Assembly (NCBI RefSeq): GCF_020521555.1
Contig: NZ_BPWA01000001.1
Coordinates: 682,001 to 746,000, forward strand
Direction of reading: 5' to 3'
Source: Rodentibacter sp. JRC1
GTDB lineage: Bacteria > Pseudomonadota > Gammaproteobacteria > Enterobacterales > Pasteurellaceae
DNA length: 64,000 bases
Shown in pieces: positions 25,153-35,162 of the stretch. Position 1 is the stretch's first letter; the number at the start of each line of letters is the position of its first letter. A program made the position numbers and the translations under genes. The notes beneath the pieces are model-generated. The model searched no databases. It was given only the letters and a program-made list of their open reading frames with translations, and was not told the origin of the DNA.

Positions 25153-25176
25153 ACCGCTCTTCGGAGCGGTTTTTTA
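25153..25176 (+). terminator. gapA terminator
   Basis: ACCGCTC TTCG GAGCGGT followed by TTTTTT; a strong hairpin with a UUCG tetraloop. Confidence 0.9.
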
Positions 25177-25331
25177 CTGCTCTCTATTTTATGTTCAAAT
25201 TTATAATCCAAAACAAGAGTTCACTAAAAATCATCAAAAATATTAAATATTTATCTGGCTTTTATTGTGATTTAACCTTATATTAGCGCACAACTGTTAG
25301 CTCAAATAACATTGAATTAAATAAGGTTACT

Positions 25332-27134
25332 ATGAATCTCGATCTTCATTTTATTCGTCGTATTCAGCAACAAGCAAAAACTCGTGGAAATACGACCGCA
25401 CTTCGCCATAAAGAAAACGGCATTTGGAAAGATATAAGCTGGACGGCTTTCCAACATCAATTAAATCAACTCTCGCGTGCATTGCTCGCCTGTGATATTC
25501 AAATACAAGATAAAATTGCGATTTTCGCCCACAATATGCCACATTGGACAATCGCCGATATTGGCGCACTACAAATTCGTGCCGTTACCGTGCCGATTTA
25601 TGCAACAAACACTGCACAGCAAGCAGAGTTCGTACTAAATCACGCAGATGTCAAAATTCTCTTTGTCGGAGATCAGGAACAATATGATCACGCATTAGAA
25701 ATTGCACATCTTTGCCCGCAATTACAAAAAATTGTGGCGATGAAACCAACGATCCGACTTCAACAAGACCGACTTTCTTGCTCATGGGAACAATTCATTG
25801 AACTCGGCTCAATGGCACAACAAGGCGAGCTAACTCAACGTTTGCAAAGTAAACAAATGGACGATTTATTCACCATAATTTACACCTCCGGGACAACCGG
25901 CGAACCAAAAGGCGTAATGCTTGATTATTCAAATCTCGCCCATCAACTGGAAGCCCATGATCTTGCACTTAATGTTACAGATCAAGATATATCGTTATCT
26001 TTCCTCCCCTTCTCTCACATTTTTGAACGTGCTTGGGCGGCTTATGTGCTTCATCGCGGCGCAGTGCTTTGTTACTTGGAAGATACCAATCAAGTGCGGT
26101 CGGTTTTAAGCGAGATTCGTCCTACCTTTATGTGTGCAGTGCCACGTTTTTATGAAAAAATTTATGCCGCTGTGCTGGATAAAGTACAAAAAGCACCAAA
26201 ACTACGCCAAATACTTTTCCATTGGGCGATTGCAGTGGGGCAAAAGTATTTTGATTTAACAACTCAGAACAAACCTCTCCCTCTTCTATTAAAACAACAA
26301 TATCGTCTTGCAGACAAACTTGTGCTTTCTAAACTTCGTCAATTGCTCGGCGGCAGAATCAAAATGATGCCTTGTGGCGGCGCAAAATTGGAACCGGCAA
26401 TCGGGCTATTTTTCCATTGCATTGGTATAAATATTAAACTCGGTTATGGTATGACGGAAACCACTGCCACGGTTTCGTGCTGGCACGATTATCAGTTTAA
26501 TCCTCATTCTATCGGGACGCTAATGCCGAAAGCCGAGGTGAAAATCGGTGAAAATAATGAAATTTTAGTGCGTGGCGGTATGGTAATGAAAGGCTATTAC
26601 AAAAATCCTGAAGAAACCGAAAAAGCCTTCACTAAAGACGGATTCTTAAAAACAGGTGATGCCGGTGAATTCGATGCGGAAGGCAATTTATTTATTACCG
26701 ATCGCATTAAAGAATTAATGAAAACCTCCAATGGTAAATATATTGCGCCACAATATATTGAAAGTAAAATAGGTAAAGACAAATTCATTGAACAAATCGC
26801 CATTATTGCCGATGCGAAAAAATATGTTTCGGCTTTGATCGTGCCGTGCTTTGACAGCCTTGAAGAGTACGCCAAACAACTCAACATCAAATATCATGAT
26901 CGTATGGAATTAATCAAAAATTCTGAAATTTTGAAGATGTTTGAACAACGCATTAATGCGGTACAAAAGGAATTGGCTCATTTTGAACAAGTGAAAAAAT
27001 TCACTCTGCTCTCGCAAGCCTTTAGTATCAAACTTGGAGAAATAACTCCAACCTTAAAACTAAAACGCAAGGTTATTATGGAACGTTATCGCAAACAAAT
27101 TGAAGCGATGTATCAACAAAACAGTGAAAGCTAA
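25332..27134 (+). CDS. Long-chain acyl-CoA synthetase (AMP-forming)
   Basis: Activates fatty acids to acyl-CoA through an acyl-adenylate. 600 residues of the AMP-binding superfamily: P-loop [16 protein letters not shown] near 186-201, [15 protein letters not shown] near 374, the TGD motif (KTGDAGEFD) near 440, and the C-terminal hinge [17 protein letters not shown] near 455-471 with the catalytic Lys. Closest by memory to H. influenzae HI0002 and the FadD15-type synthetases rather than enteric FadD. The remaining beta-oxidation genes are not here, so a role in recycling host or own fatty acids is inferred. Confidence 0.88.
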   Translation: MNLDLHFIRRIQQQAKTRGNTTALRHKENGIWKDISWTAFQHQLNQLSRALLACDIQIQDKIAIFAHNMPHWTIADIGALQIRAVTVPIYATNTAQQAEFVLNHADVKILFVGDQEQYDHALEIAHLCPQLQKIVAMKPTIRLQQDRLSCSWEQFIELGSMAQQGELTQRLQSKQMDDLFTIIYTSGTTGEPKGVMLDYSNLAHQLEAHDLALNVTDQDISLSFLPFSHIFERAWAAYVLHRGAVLCYLEDTNQVRSVLSEIRPTFMCAVPRFYEKIYAAVLDKVQKAPKLRQILFHWAIAVGQKYFDLTTQNKPLPLLLKQQYRLADKLVLSKLRQLLGGRIKMMPCGGAKLEPAIGLFFHCIGINIKLGYGMTETTATVSCWHDYQFNPHSIGTLMPKAEVKIGENNEILVRGGMVMKGYYKNPEETEKAFTKDGFLKTGDAGEFDAEGNLFITDRIKELMKTSNGKYIAPQYIESKIGKDKFIEQIAIIADAKKYVSALIVPCFDSLEEYAKQLNIKYHDRMELIKNSEILKMFEQRINAVQKELAHFEQVKKFTLLSQAFSIKLGEITPTLKLKRKVIMERYRKQIEAMYQQNSES

Positions 27135-27160
27135 TCAAAAATAAAAACGGAAAAAATCCA

Positions 27161-27343
27161 TTATTATGTAGCAATTGCACAAATTTATTTGTAGGGTGTG
27201 TTAGGTAAAGCCGTAACGTACCGTAATAAAATTTATTGATGAACTAACAGAAAGGTGCGTTACGGCTTTGCCTAACTAACGTACCCTACCCAAATTAAAT
27301 ATTTGATATAAAATCCTCTTTGTGCGACTAATACATAATACCG
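27161..27343. repeat. Dispersed REPIN/MITE-like element, copy 2
   Basis: TATTATGTAGCAATTGCACAA at the left and TGTGCGACTAATACATAATA at the right, with GTAGGGTGTGTTAGG...CCGTAACGTACC and GGTGCGTTACGGC...CGTACCCTAC inside. An uptake sequence follows within 15 bp. It lies between the convergent acyl-CoA synthetase and glgP genes. Confidence 0.85.
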
Positions 27344-27378
27344 AGAAAATCGACCGCACTTTTACCTTGCCAAACTAT

Positions 27379-27406
27379 AAAAAAATCCCCTTTCGGGGAT
27401 TTTTTA
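27379..27406. terminator. Terminator between acyl-CoA synthetase and glgP
   Basis: AAAAAATCCCC TTTC GGGGATTTTTT; A/T runs on both sides suit both convergent genes. Confidence 0.9.
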
Positions 27407-27408
27407 TG

Positions 27409-29871
27409 CTAATCAATGTTGATAGGTTCTACTTTCCAAATATTTTTCGCATATTCCAAAATCGTTCTATCCGATGAGAAAAATCCCATATTGATGATGT
27501 TTTGAATCATACTTTCAATCCACTGATCACGCTGTTTGTATTTCTCGTCCACCGTTTTTTGTGCTTCCACATAACTGCGAAAATCGGCAAACGCTTGATA
27601 GTAATCGTGATATTGCAATCCTTGCAACAAAGATAAATAGCGCTGCGGTTCTTCCGGAGAGAAAGCCCCTGATGTAATTTGATCAACCACAGTGCGTAGT
27701 TCGGCATCATTTTGATAATAATCAAATGAGTGATATCCCTCACGACGGAGCTGTTCCACTTGCTCTACCGTATTACCAAAAATGAAAATATGATCTTCAC
27801 CCACATTTTCTCGAATTTCTACATTTGCGCCGTCCAGCGTTCCCAATGTTAATGCGCCATTAAGGGCGAATTTCATATTACTGGTGCCGGAGGCTTCTGT
27901 GCCGGCAAGGGATATTTGTTCGGAAATATCTGCAGCCGGAATAATCAGCTGAGCCAAACTCACACTGTAATTCGGGATAAACACTACTTTTAAACGTCCT
28001 TTCAAACGTTCATCATTATTAATAATACTCGCTACATCGTTAATAAGGTGAATGGTTTGTTTCGCAGCATAATAAGCGGAAGCTGCTTTCCCCGCCAAGA
28101 TAAAGACGCGTGGCTGCCAGTCTTTTTCAGGCTCTGCAAGCATTGCATTATAGCGTGCGATAATGTGTAACACATTCAATATTTGGCGTTTGTATTCGTG
28201 AATACGTTTTACCTGCACATCAAACAAAGCGTTCGGATCAAGCTCAACACCGAGTTCACGTTTCACATAATCGGCAAGTTTCACTTTATTTGCATATTTT
28301 ATATCTGCAATCGCCTCTTTGAATGCTTTATCATTCGCCACGCTTTCTAATTTTTTGATTTGGCTTAAATCATAACGCCATTCACTACCGATATAAGTAT
28401 CAAAAAGCGTAGCCAATTGAGGATTCGCCACCGCTAACCAACGACGTGGTGTAATGCCATTGGTAACATTGGTGAAGCGTTCCGGATAAATACGTGCAAA
28501 ATCTGCAAAAGTGGAAGTTATCATTAAATCGGAATGGATTGCCGCCACACCGTTGACTTTATGAGAACCAACCACAGATAGCCACCCCATACGCACTTTT
28601 CGTTGATAACCTTCTTCAATCAAAGAGACTCGGCGAATAAAATCATTATCTGTCGTGATGTAAGTACGCACATATTCCAAGAAATGATCGTTAATGTCGA
28701 AAATCATCTGTAAGTGGCGCGGCAGAACTTTCGCCATCATTTCCACAGGCCAAGTTTCTAAAGCTTCCGACATCAACGTATGGCAAGTATAAGAGAAAAT
28801 ACGGCAGGTCATCTCCCATGCTTTTTTCCATTCAAATCCTTCCTCATCAACCAAAATTCGCATTAATTCGGGAATAGCCAACGCCGGATGGGTGTCATTT
28901 AAGTGGATAGCGACTTTATCAGCAAGATTCTCAAGGCTATTATGAGTACGTTTATGGCGAGAAATAATATCTTGCAGTGAAGCTGAAACTAAAAAATACT
29001 CTTGACGTAAACGCAATTCTCGTCCGTTCCAAGTAGAGTCATCAGGATAAAGAACGCGGGATAAATTTTTAACGGAAGAACGATTTTGCAGAGCGGCTAA
29101 ATGTTCACCACGGTTGAAATCCGCCAAATTGAAAGTTTCCTCGGCATTTGCCGCCCATAAACGTAGCGTTGCCGCAGAGTTATTTTTATAACCCGGAATC
29201 ATCTGATCATAAGCAAGTGCGGTCACTTTTTCTTCCGGATTCCAAACAAATTTTTTATCTTCAAAATGTATCGTTCCGCCAAAGGAAATTTTAAAACGTT
29301 TAGAAGGACGAATAAATTCCCAAGGCGCACCTTTATCAAGCCAGTCATCAGGGTGCTCCACTTGCTGACCGTTTTCAATTTTTTGACGGAACATTCCGTA
29401 TTCATAACGAATACCATATCCTACGCCCGGTAAACGCAATGTGGCAATTGAATCCATAAAACAGGCAGCTAAGCGACCTAAGCCACCGTTACCCAACCCC
29501 GGATCTACTTCTTTGGCAAGAATCTCTTCTAAATCGACATTAAGTTCGTTTAAAGCCTCTTTCGTTAAACTGTACACATCTTCAGCGATCAGTGCGTTAG
29601 ATAATGTTCGCCCAATTAAAAATTCCATTGAAAGGTAATAAACACGGCGCACGTCATCAGCCCGCGCTTGACGGGCGGTTGTGATCCAGCCTTCCGTCAC
29701 AAGATCCCTTACTGCATACAATGTCGCATTTAGCCAATCCCGCTGACTTGCTTCACGCGGTGAACGCCCGATAGAAAAAATAAGTTTATAGACGATTGAT
29801 TTCTTTAATGCCTGAACATCCAATTCAGGACGATTATAAAGAAAAGGAGAATCAAAATTATCCATTATCAT
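27409..29871 (-). CDS. glgP: Glycogen phosphorylase
   Basis: Releases glucose-1-phosphate from glycogen using PLP. ATG 29871 has CCGAGG ten bases upstream and gives 820 residues (MIMDNFDSPFLYNRPELDVQ), the size I recall for the Haemophilus enzyme; a frame back to 29931 adds 20 unconserved residues. The PLP-lysine motif EASGTSNMKFALNGALTLG lies near 655, and GNGGLGRLAACFMDS near 125. Last gene of glgB-X-C-A-P; a 269-bp gap separates it from glgA. Confidence 0.96.
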   Translation of the reverse strand: MIMDNFDSPFLYNRPELDVQALKKSIVYKLIFSIGRSPREASQRDWLNATLYAVRDLVTEGWITTARQARADDVRRVYYLSMEFLIGRTLSNALIAEDVYSLTKEALNELNVDLEEILAKEVDPGLGNGGLGRLAACFMDSIATLRLPGVGYGIRYEYGMFRQKIENGQQVEHPDDWLDKGAPWEFIRPSKRFKISFGGTIHFEDKKFVWNPEEKVTALAYDQMIPGYKNNSAATLRLWAANAEETFNLADFNRGEHLAALQNRSSVKNLSRVLYPDDSTWNGRELRLRQEYFLVSASLQDIISRHKRTHNSLENLADKVAIHLNDTHPALAIPELMRILVDEEGFEWKKAWEMTCRIFSYTCHTLMSEALETWPVEMMAKVLPRHLQMIFDINDHFLEYVRTYITTDNDFIRRVSLIEEGYQRKVRMGWLSVVGSHKVNGVAAIHSDLMITSTFADFARIYPERFTNVTNGITPRRWLAVANPQLATLFDTYIGSEWRYDLSQIKKLESVANDKAFKEAIADIKYANKVKLADYVKRELGVELDPNALFDVQVKRIHEYKRQILNVLHIIARYNAMLAEPEKDWQPRVFILAGKAASAYYAAKQTIHLINDVASIINNDERLKGRLKVVFIPNYSVSLAQLIIPAADISEQISLAGTEASGTSNMKFALNGALTLGTLDGANVEIRENVGEDHIFIFGNTVEQVEQLRREGYHSFDYYQNDAELRTVVDQITSGAFSPEEPQRYLSLLQGLQYHDYYQAFADFRSYVEAQKTVDEKYKQRDQWIESMIQNIINMGFFSSDRTILEYAKNIWKVEPINID

Positions 29872-30100
29872 GGTGATAAACCTCGGTTCAAAAAGGAAAA
29901 ATAACGATAAATAAGAGGGATAATCAGACAAGCTTAAATCTCATTTGATAATGAAATTCAAGCATTGTATAAAACACCAATTATCAGAGTGCAAGCTATG
30001 TTTATTTTTCTAAACATTCTTCTTGATTGACGATGAAGACTACCCTTACAAAAAAACGCGTGAATTTTAATCTTTATTAAACAAAAAACAATCAAAATTA

Positions 30101-30131
30101 CACCGCTTTAAAAAATATTTTCAAAGCGGTG
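30101..30131 (-). terminator. Hairpin after glgA
   Basis: CACCGCTTTgAAAATATTTTTTAAAGCGGTG on the minus strand (described in parts: CACCGCTTT / AAAGCGGTG arms) just past the glgA stop. The T run after it is weak, so it may only attenuate transcription into glgP. Confidence 0.5.
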
Positions 30132-30140
30132 TTGTAAGTA

Positions 30141-31574
30141 TCACATCAAATTAAGGTATAAAGTTAAGTATCGCTCCGCAACGTTACGCCAAGTAAAATC
30201 TTGATTCATTGCGTTTATGCGTACCGTTGACCAAACTTTTGGCTTTTGCCATAAAGAAAAGGCCTGTTGAATCGCTAAACGTAAATCTTGAGCTTCCGCT
30301 CGTTGAAAAACAAAGCCTGTTGCCGACCGCACTTTTATCGTTTCGGATGTACTATCAATGACGGTATCCGCCAATCCGCCGGTTTTACGTACAAGCGGTA
30401 ACGTGCCATATTGTAAGCCGTAGAGTTGAGTTAAACCGCAAGGTTCAAAACGACTCGGTACTAGAATCACATCACCGCCTGCGATCATTAAATGCGAAAG
30501 GGCTTCGTCATAACCGATTTTTACCGCAACGTTTTGCGGATAACTTTCCGCAAGCCGACGAATTCCTTCTTCCAAATTCGGCGATCCGGCACCGAGAATC
30601 ATTAACTGTCCGCCTTGTTTTACGATTTCATCAGCACTTTCAATTAATAAATCCACCCCTTTTTGCTCGGTAAGACGGGTTATCATCACAAAAGTTAAAG
30701 CACAAGCATCTTGAGGTAAATTGAAATAAGCTTGTAGTTCCGCTTTATTTTTCTTTTTACCTGTCATCGATTTTTGTTTGTAATGATGTTTAATATAATC
30801 ATCACAATCCGGGTGCCAGATTTTCTCATCGACACCATTTAAAATTCCTATCAATTTTCCCTGCTCATACAATCCATAGAGCAAACCTTGAAGCCCATAA
30901 GCAAATGCTTCCGTAGTAATTTCTTGTGCATAAGTCGGACTTACCGCCGTCACCATATCGGAATAATATAACCCGGCTTTGAGATAAGAAATTTGTCCGA
31001 ATAATTCCAATCCATTAACGTGAAACATTCCTTCCGGCAAGCCGATTTCATACAAATGACGATGATTGAATTGCCCTTGGTAAGCTAAGTTATGAATAGT
31101 GAAAACGGATTTTGCCGGTTTACCTTTGTTAAACAAATAAGCGGCAGCAAGCCCTGCGTGCCAATCGTGGGCGTGGACAATTTCAGCACGCCACCAAGCA
31201 TCAAGCCCTGTCGAGAGTTCTGCGCCCACCCAACCTAATAAGGCAAAACGCTTATAATTATCGGCATAATCTTGATAATTCGCATCGTGATAAGGATTGC
31301 CCTCACGTGCGTACAAATGCGGCGCATCAATCAAATAAACGCCCACCCCCTTATATTCACCGTAACGTAATACAATGTGTCCGACGAAATTATCAAATTC
31401 TGCGACAATATGGGTTTTACTAATTCCGTTAGAAATCGCAGGATAAGCCGGTAACAGAATGCGGACATCCATTCCAATCGCTTTTTGAGCAAAAGGCAAT
31501 GCCCCAATCACATCGGCAAGTCCTCCGGTTTTTAATAACGGATAAAGTTCCGAACAAACGTGTAACACTTTCAT
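30141..31574 (-). CDS. glgA: Glycogen synthase
   Basis: Extends alpha-1,4-glucan from ADP-glucose. 477 residues, GT5 family. The ADP-glucose-binding KTGGLADV lies near 16-23, HAHDWHAGL near 128, and RFEPCGLTQLYGLQYGTLPLV near 372-392 with the catalytic Glu. Fourth gene of the glg operon. The 212-bp gap before it, from glgC, holds the nested stem-loop element described separately. Confidence 0.97.
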   Translation of the reverse strand: MKVLHVCSELYPLLKTGGLADVIGALPFAQKAIGMDVRILLPAYPAISNGISKTHIVAEFDNFVGHIVLRYGEYKGVGVYLIDAPHLYAREGNPYHDANYQDYADNYKRFALLGWVGAELSTGLDAWWRAEIVHAHDWHAGLAAAYLFNKGKPAKSVFTIHNLAYQGQFNHRHLYEIGLPEGMFHVNGLELFGQISYLKAGLYYSDMVTAVSPTYAQEITTEAFAYGLQGLLYGLYEQGKLIGILNGVDEKIWHPDCDDYIKHHYKQKSMTGKKKNKAELQAYFNLPQDACALTFVMITRLTEQKGVDLLIESADEIVKQGGQLMILGAGSPNLEEGIRRLAESYPQNVAVKIGYDEALSHLMIAGGDVILVPSRFEPCGLTQLYGLQYGTLPLVRKTGGLADTVIDSTSETIKVRSATGFVFQRAEAQDLRLAIQQAFSLWQKPKVWSTVRINAMNQDFTWRNVAERYLTLYLNLM

Positions 31575-31621
31575 TTATTTCATCATTTCCTTATTGATTT
31601 TTAAAACACAGGGATTGGTAA

Positions 31622-31769
31622 ATTCACGCACGCTAATATTTGTCGGTTGAAAAATCTTTTCAAAATTCATACACAATCGCTCAAGGCGATTGTTATGTCT
31701 AACGACACCGTTGGCGAAGCCAACGTTCAAAATCTAAAGATTTTTTGACCGCACTTTACGTGCGTGAAT
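31622..31769. repeat. Nested four-stem inverted-repeat element between glgC and glgA
   Basis: Outer arms ATTCACGCACG (31622-31632) and CGTGCGTGAAT (31759-31769) are perfect. Inside, CGGTTGAAAAATCTTT (31644-31659) pairs with AAAGATTTTTTGACCG (31736-31751), 14 Watson-Crick plus 2 G-U pairs. Inside that are two hairpins, ACAATCGC/GCGATTGT (31673-31693) and CGTTGGC-GAA-GCCAACG (31709-31725). An uptake sequence is built into the second arm (31748-31756). It could be a MITE or a structured intercistronic RNA. Confidence 0.8.
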
Positions 31770-31786
31770 AAAGGTTTTTAAGCCTA

Positions 31787-33085
31787 TTAATCCAAATGTT
31801 CTTCAAATTTGACTTCTTCCCCTTCCAGTTTTTTCAACATTTTCGGCGTAACAAGAATGACTTTGCCTGTTGAACTGATACGGAAGCGTTTTCTATCTTC
31901 TTCAATGTTCACACCAATCTGCATTCCATCAGGAATAACACAATGGCGATCAATAATACAGTTTCTTAACACGCAATCTTTACCAATCACCACTTCCGGT
32001 AATACCACACAGCGATCCACTTTAGAAAATGCGTCAATTTTAATACGGTCGAACAAAACGGAATTACTAATCGAAGCATCAGTAATCACACATCCACCAC
32101 CGATAAGCGAGTTATCTACCGGATGAATATTAGAATGTTTATAGAAGAATTTAGACGGATAGGCTTGAATCGGATTACCGCGAATCGGCCAATTTTGATC
32201 GTAAATATCAAGCTGCGGTTCTTCAGAAACCAAGTCAATATTGGATTGCCAAAAACTGTCAAGGGTTCCTACATCACGCCAGTAGATTTCACCTTCCGTA
32301 TTGCGTCCCATACAAGAACGGCTAAACGGATGTGCATAAAGGGCTTCTTCTTCTAAGCATTTCGGTAACACATCTTTACCGAAATCATGACTGGTTTGAG
32401 GGGTATTTACTTCGCGCTCAAGCATACTATAAAGATAATCCGCATTAAACACGTAAATTCCCATTGAAGCGAGGGATACATCAGGCTTGCCGACCATTGC
32501 CGGCGGATCTTTCGGTTTTTCCACGAATGCTTTCACTTTTAGGTTTTCATTCACAGCCATTACACCAAATTCGTGAGCTTCACTACGAGGAACTTCAATA
32601 CAGCCTACCGTACATTTTGCGCCGCTGGTTACGTGATCCATCAACATTACGCTGTAATCTTGTTTGTAAATATGATCTCCCGCCAAAATTAAAATGTATT
32701 TCGGGCAATAGTGATCTCGGATGATCGCCATATTCTGATACACCGCATCCGCAGTACCGCGATACCAAGTGGAGTCGTCAATTTGTTGACGGGCAGGTAG
32801 CATATCCACAAATTCCCCTCTCTCTTGCGGTAAGAATGACCAACCGGTTTGCAAATGACGCAATAAAGAATGAGCCGCATATTGAGTAACCACACCGATA
32901 CGATTTAAGCCGGAATTGATACAGTTGGAAAGGGCAAAATCGATAATACGGCGGTTTCCGCCAAAATAAAGTGCAGGTTTGGCACGTTTATCCGTTAATT
33001 CGTGAAGACGTGAACCGCGTCCCCCTGCCAGAATAAGAACCAAGGTATCTTTCAAAAGGGCATATTTGTTAGGACTTTTCATCAT
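31787..33085 (-). CDS. glgC: Glucose-1-phosphate adenylyltransferase
   Basis: Makes ADP-glucose, the committed step of glycogen synthesis. 432 residues: the nucleotidyltransferase head LILAGGRGSRLHELTDKRAK near 18-37 followed by PALYFGG, the glucose-1-P site region FVEKPKDPP near 192, and a left-handed beta-helix C-terminal part (about 320-400) typical of the allosteric subunits. It follows glgX by 19 bp. Allosteric control by fructose-1,6-bisphosphate or pyruvate is family knowledge. Confidence 0.97.
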   Translation of the reverse strand: MMKSPNKYALLKDTLVLILAGGRGSRLHELTDKRAKPALYFGGNRRIIDFALSNCINSGLNRIGVVTQYAAHSLLRHLQTGWSFLPQERGEFVDMLPARQQIDDSTWYRGTADAVYQNMAIIRDHYCPKYILILAGDHIYKQDYSVMLMDHVTSGAKCTVGCIEVPRSEAHEFGVMAVNENLKVKAFVEKPKDPPAMVGKPDVSLASMGIYVFNADYLYSMLEREVNTPQTSHDFGKDVLPKCLEEEALYAHPFSRSCMGRNTEGEIYWRDVGTLDSFWQSNIDLVSEEPQLDIYDQNWPIRGNPIQAYPSKFFYKHSNIHPVDNSLIGGGCVITDASISNSVLFDRIKIDAFSKVDRCVVLPEVVIGKDCVLRNCIIDRHCVIPDGMQIGVNIEEDRKRFRISSTGKVILVTPKMLKKLEGEEVKFEEHLD

Positions 33086-33104
33086 AAGCTCCGTTTGTGT
33101 TTAA

Positions 33105-35111
33105 TCATCCAACATACAACAAACCAAACGCCATACCGCTTACAACGACTTCCTGTGGCCGAATGAACCTTAAGTTTGCTGTTCCTACAAAGGCTTTCCA
33201 TCGTCTGACAGCATCACTAGGCAATATGAAAGTCTGAGATTCTTTTTTCGCATTAATTAGCAGAAGCCATTTTTCATCTAATAAAATTTGCAATGCTTTG
33301 GCTTCAAAATTATGCCAATCCTCTTGCCGCATCGTTTTCCCTTGTGTATTCAACCAAGCGACATTTTCATTAGACCACCAAACATCTTTTTGCAAACTTT
33401 GAATGTATTTACGTGCCTGAATTGTTTGTTTGGTCAGATCAAATAATTCTTGATTAAAATCAGCCCATTTCAGCCAAGTAATCTCGTTGTCTTGGCAATA
33501 GGCATTATTATTACCGTACTGAGTATTGCCGAACTCATCGCCGGCCAATAACATTGGTGTACCGTTGGCAAGCAATAAACTCATCAGTAAACCGCTTTGT
33601 GCAAAAGTGCGGTCATTTTCAACCGCACTTTTTTGCGGTTCCGGTAGGGTTTCCGTTGCTCCCTCTATACCGTGGTTATAACTGTAATTTTCATTACGTC
33701 CGTCTCGATTTTGCTCACCGTTCGCTTCATTATGTTTTTCGTTATAGCTCACCAAATCCTTGAGCGTAAAACCATCGTGGGCGGTGATAAAATTAAGAGT
33801 ACAATGCGGCAAACGGTTATTTTTCTTGAATAGATCGCTTGATCCGGCAAAGCGCTCTGCAAATGCCCCCAACTCGCCGCTTTTCCATAACCAAAAACGA
33901 CAAAGATCATCACGAAAGCGATCATTCCATTCGGCAAAATAGTTTGGAAAATTTCCCAACTGATAACCGCAATGCCCAATATCCCAAGGTTCAGAAATCA
34001 ATTTTACACGTTGTAAACTTGGCTCGTTGGCAATATCGGCGAAGAGTTGAGCTTGTCCGTTAAAGTCCGGTTTATCACGTCCGAGTACCGTCGCCAAATC
34101 GAAACGAAAACCGTCTACGTGGCATTGTTCCACCCAATAACGTAAGCAATCCACCACCCATTTTCGCCCCACATCAGAGGAAAGATTCAGCATATTGCCA
34201 CAGCCGGTGTCGTTGATGTAACGAGCGTTATCATTGCGCCAGTAGTAGGTTTTATCATCAATCCCACGCTGACAAAAAGTTGGAAAATGTTGCTCTGATT
34301 CCGCCGAATGGTTAAACACCACATCCAAAATCACTTCAATGCCTGATTGATGAAGAGTTTTTACCATTGCTTTAAATTCAGTAAGCGGATTGTCTGTAGC
34401 GGCATATTTGGGCTCAATGGCAAACATTGCAAGCGGGTTATATCCCCAATAGTTGTGCAAGTTACGTTCTTGCAAGTGCGGCTCATCAAGGAAAAAATTC
34501 ACCGGCAACAATTCCACCGCAGTTACGCCTAATTCTTTTAAATAAGCAAGATTAACGGGATGAGCCAAACCCGCATAAGTACCACGCAATGCAGGCGGGA
34601 TTTTTTCGTTCAGTCGGCTAAATCCCTTCACATGCAACTCATAAACAATCGTTTGCGCCCAAGGCGTATTTAACGTGACATCATCATGCCAATCAAAATC
34701 TTCCGAGATAATGACCGCTCTTGGGGCGAGATGGGCGTTATCACGATCATCACTCAGCAAAAACCATGCCCTATTTTCTTTGGTGCTTAAATCCGGTTTA
34801 CCGCTGATCGCCTTTGCATAAGGATCGAGCATTAATTTCTGCGGATTCGCAAATTCTCCGTGAATGCGAAAACCATACTCCGTACCGAGCTGCACACCGG
34901 TTACCGCCAAATGCCATATATTTTCCGACCGAACCATTTTTTCTGAACAAACCATGGGAAAACGGGTTTCAATGCCATTATCAAATAAACAAAGCTCAAC
35001 GTTATTTGCCGCTTCGGAAAATAAGGCGAAATTGGTAATTTGCTCACCATTTTCAATTTGTTGTGAATAGCCATAAGGCGTTGGCATACCTTGGTTATGG
35101 ATCCTAAACAT
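33105..35111 (-). CDS. glgX: Glycogen debranching enzyme GlgX
   Basis: A GH13 isoamylase-type enzyme that removes limit-dextrin branches after phosphorylase. 668 residues: N-terminal CBM48-like domain, then GH13 regions EVILDVVFNHSAE near 265, DGFRFDLATVLGRD near 344 (nucleophile Asp), ISEPWD near 380 (acid Glu), and NFITAHDGFTLKDLV near 450. Two inverted uptake sequences lie inside the coding region at 33605-33632. Second gene of the operon, 51 bp after glgB. Confidence 0.95.
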   Translation of the reverse strand: MFRIHNQGMPTPYGYSQQIENGEQITNFALFSEAANNVELCLFDNGIETRFPMVCSEKMVRSENIWHLAVTGVQLGTEYGFRIHGEFANPQKLMLDPYAKAISGKPDLSTKENRAWFLLSDDRDNAHLAPRAVIISEDFDWHDDVTLNTPWAQTIVYELHVKGFSRLNEKIPPALRGTYAGLAHPVNLAYLKELGVTAVELLPVNFFLDEPHLQERNLHNYWGYNPLAMFAIEPKYAATDNPLTEFKAMVKTLHQSGIEVILDVVFNHSAESEQHFPTFCQRGIDDKTYYWRNDNARYINDTGCGNMLNLSSDVGRKWVVDCLRYWVEQCHVDGFRFDLATVLGRDKPDFNGQAQLFADIANEPSLQRVKLISEPWDIGHCGYQLGNFPNYFAEWNDRFRDDLCRFWLWKSGELGAFAERFAGSSDLFKKNNRLPHCTLNFITAHDGFTLKDLVSYNEKHNEANGEQNRDGRNENYSYNHGIEGATETLPEPQKSAVENDRTFAQSGLLMSLLLANGTPMLLAGDEFGNTQYGNNNAYCQDNEITWLKWADFNQELFDLTKQTIQARKYIQSLQKDVWWSNENVAWLNTQGKTMRQEDWHNFEAKALQILLDEKWLLLINAKKESQTFILPSDAVRRWKAFVGTANLRFIRPQEVVVSGMAFGLLYVG
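33605..33632. repeat. Inverted uptake-sequence pair inside glgX
   Basis: AAAGTGCGGT and ACCGCACTTT face each other across CATTTTCA within the coding sequence, encoding part of KSAVENDRTFA. Such pairs normally sit between genes as terminators. Confidence 0.9.
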
Positions 35112-35162
35112 AATTGTCTCTTTGTTTTTTCCTTTCCGACTTAAAAAGGGCTAATCCGCCGA

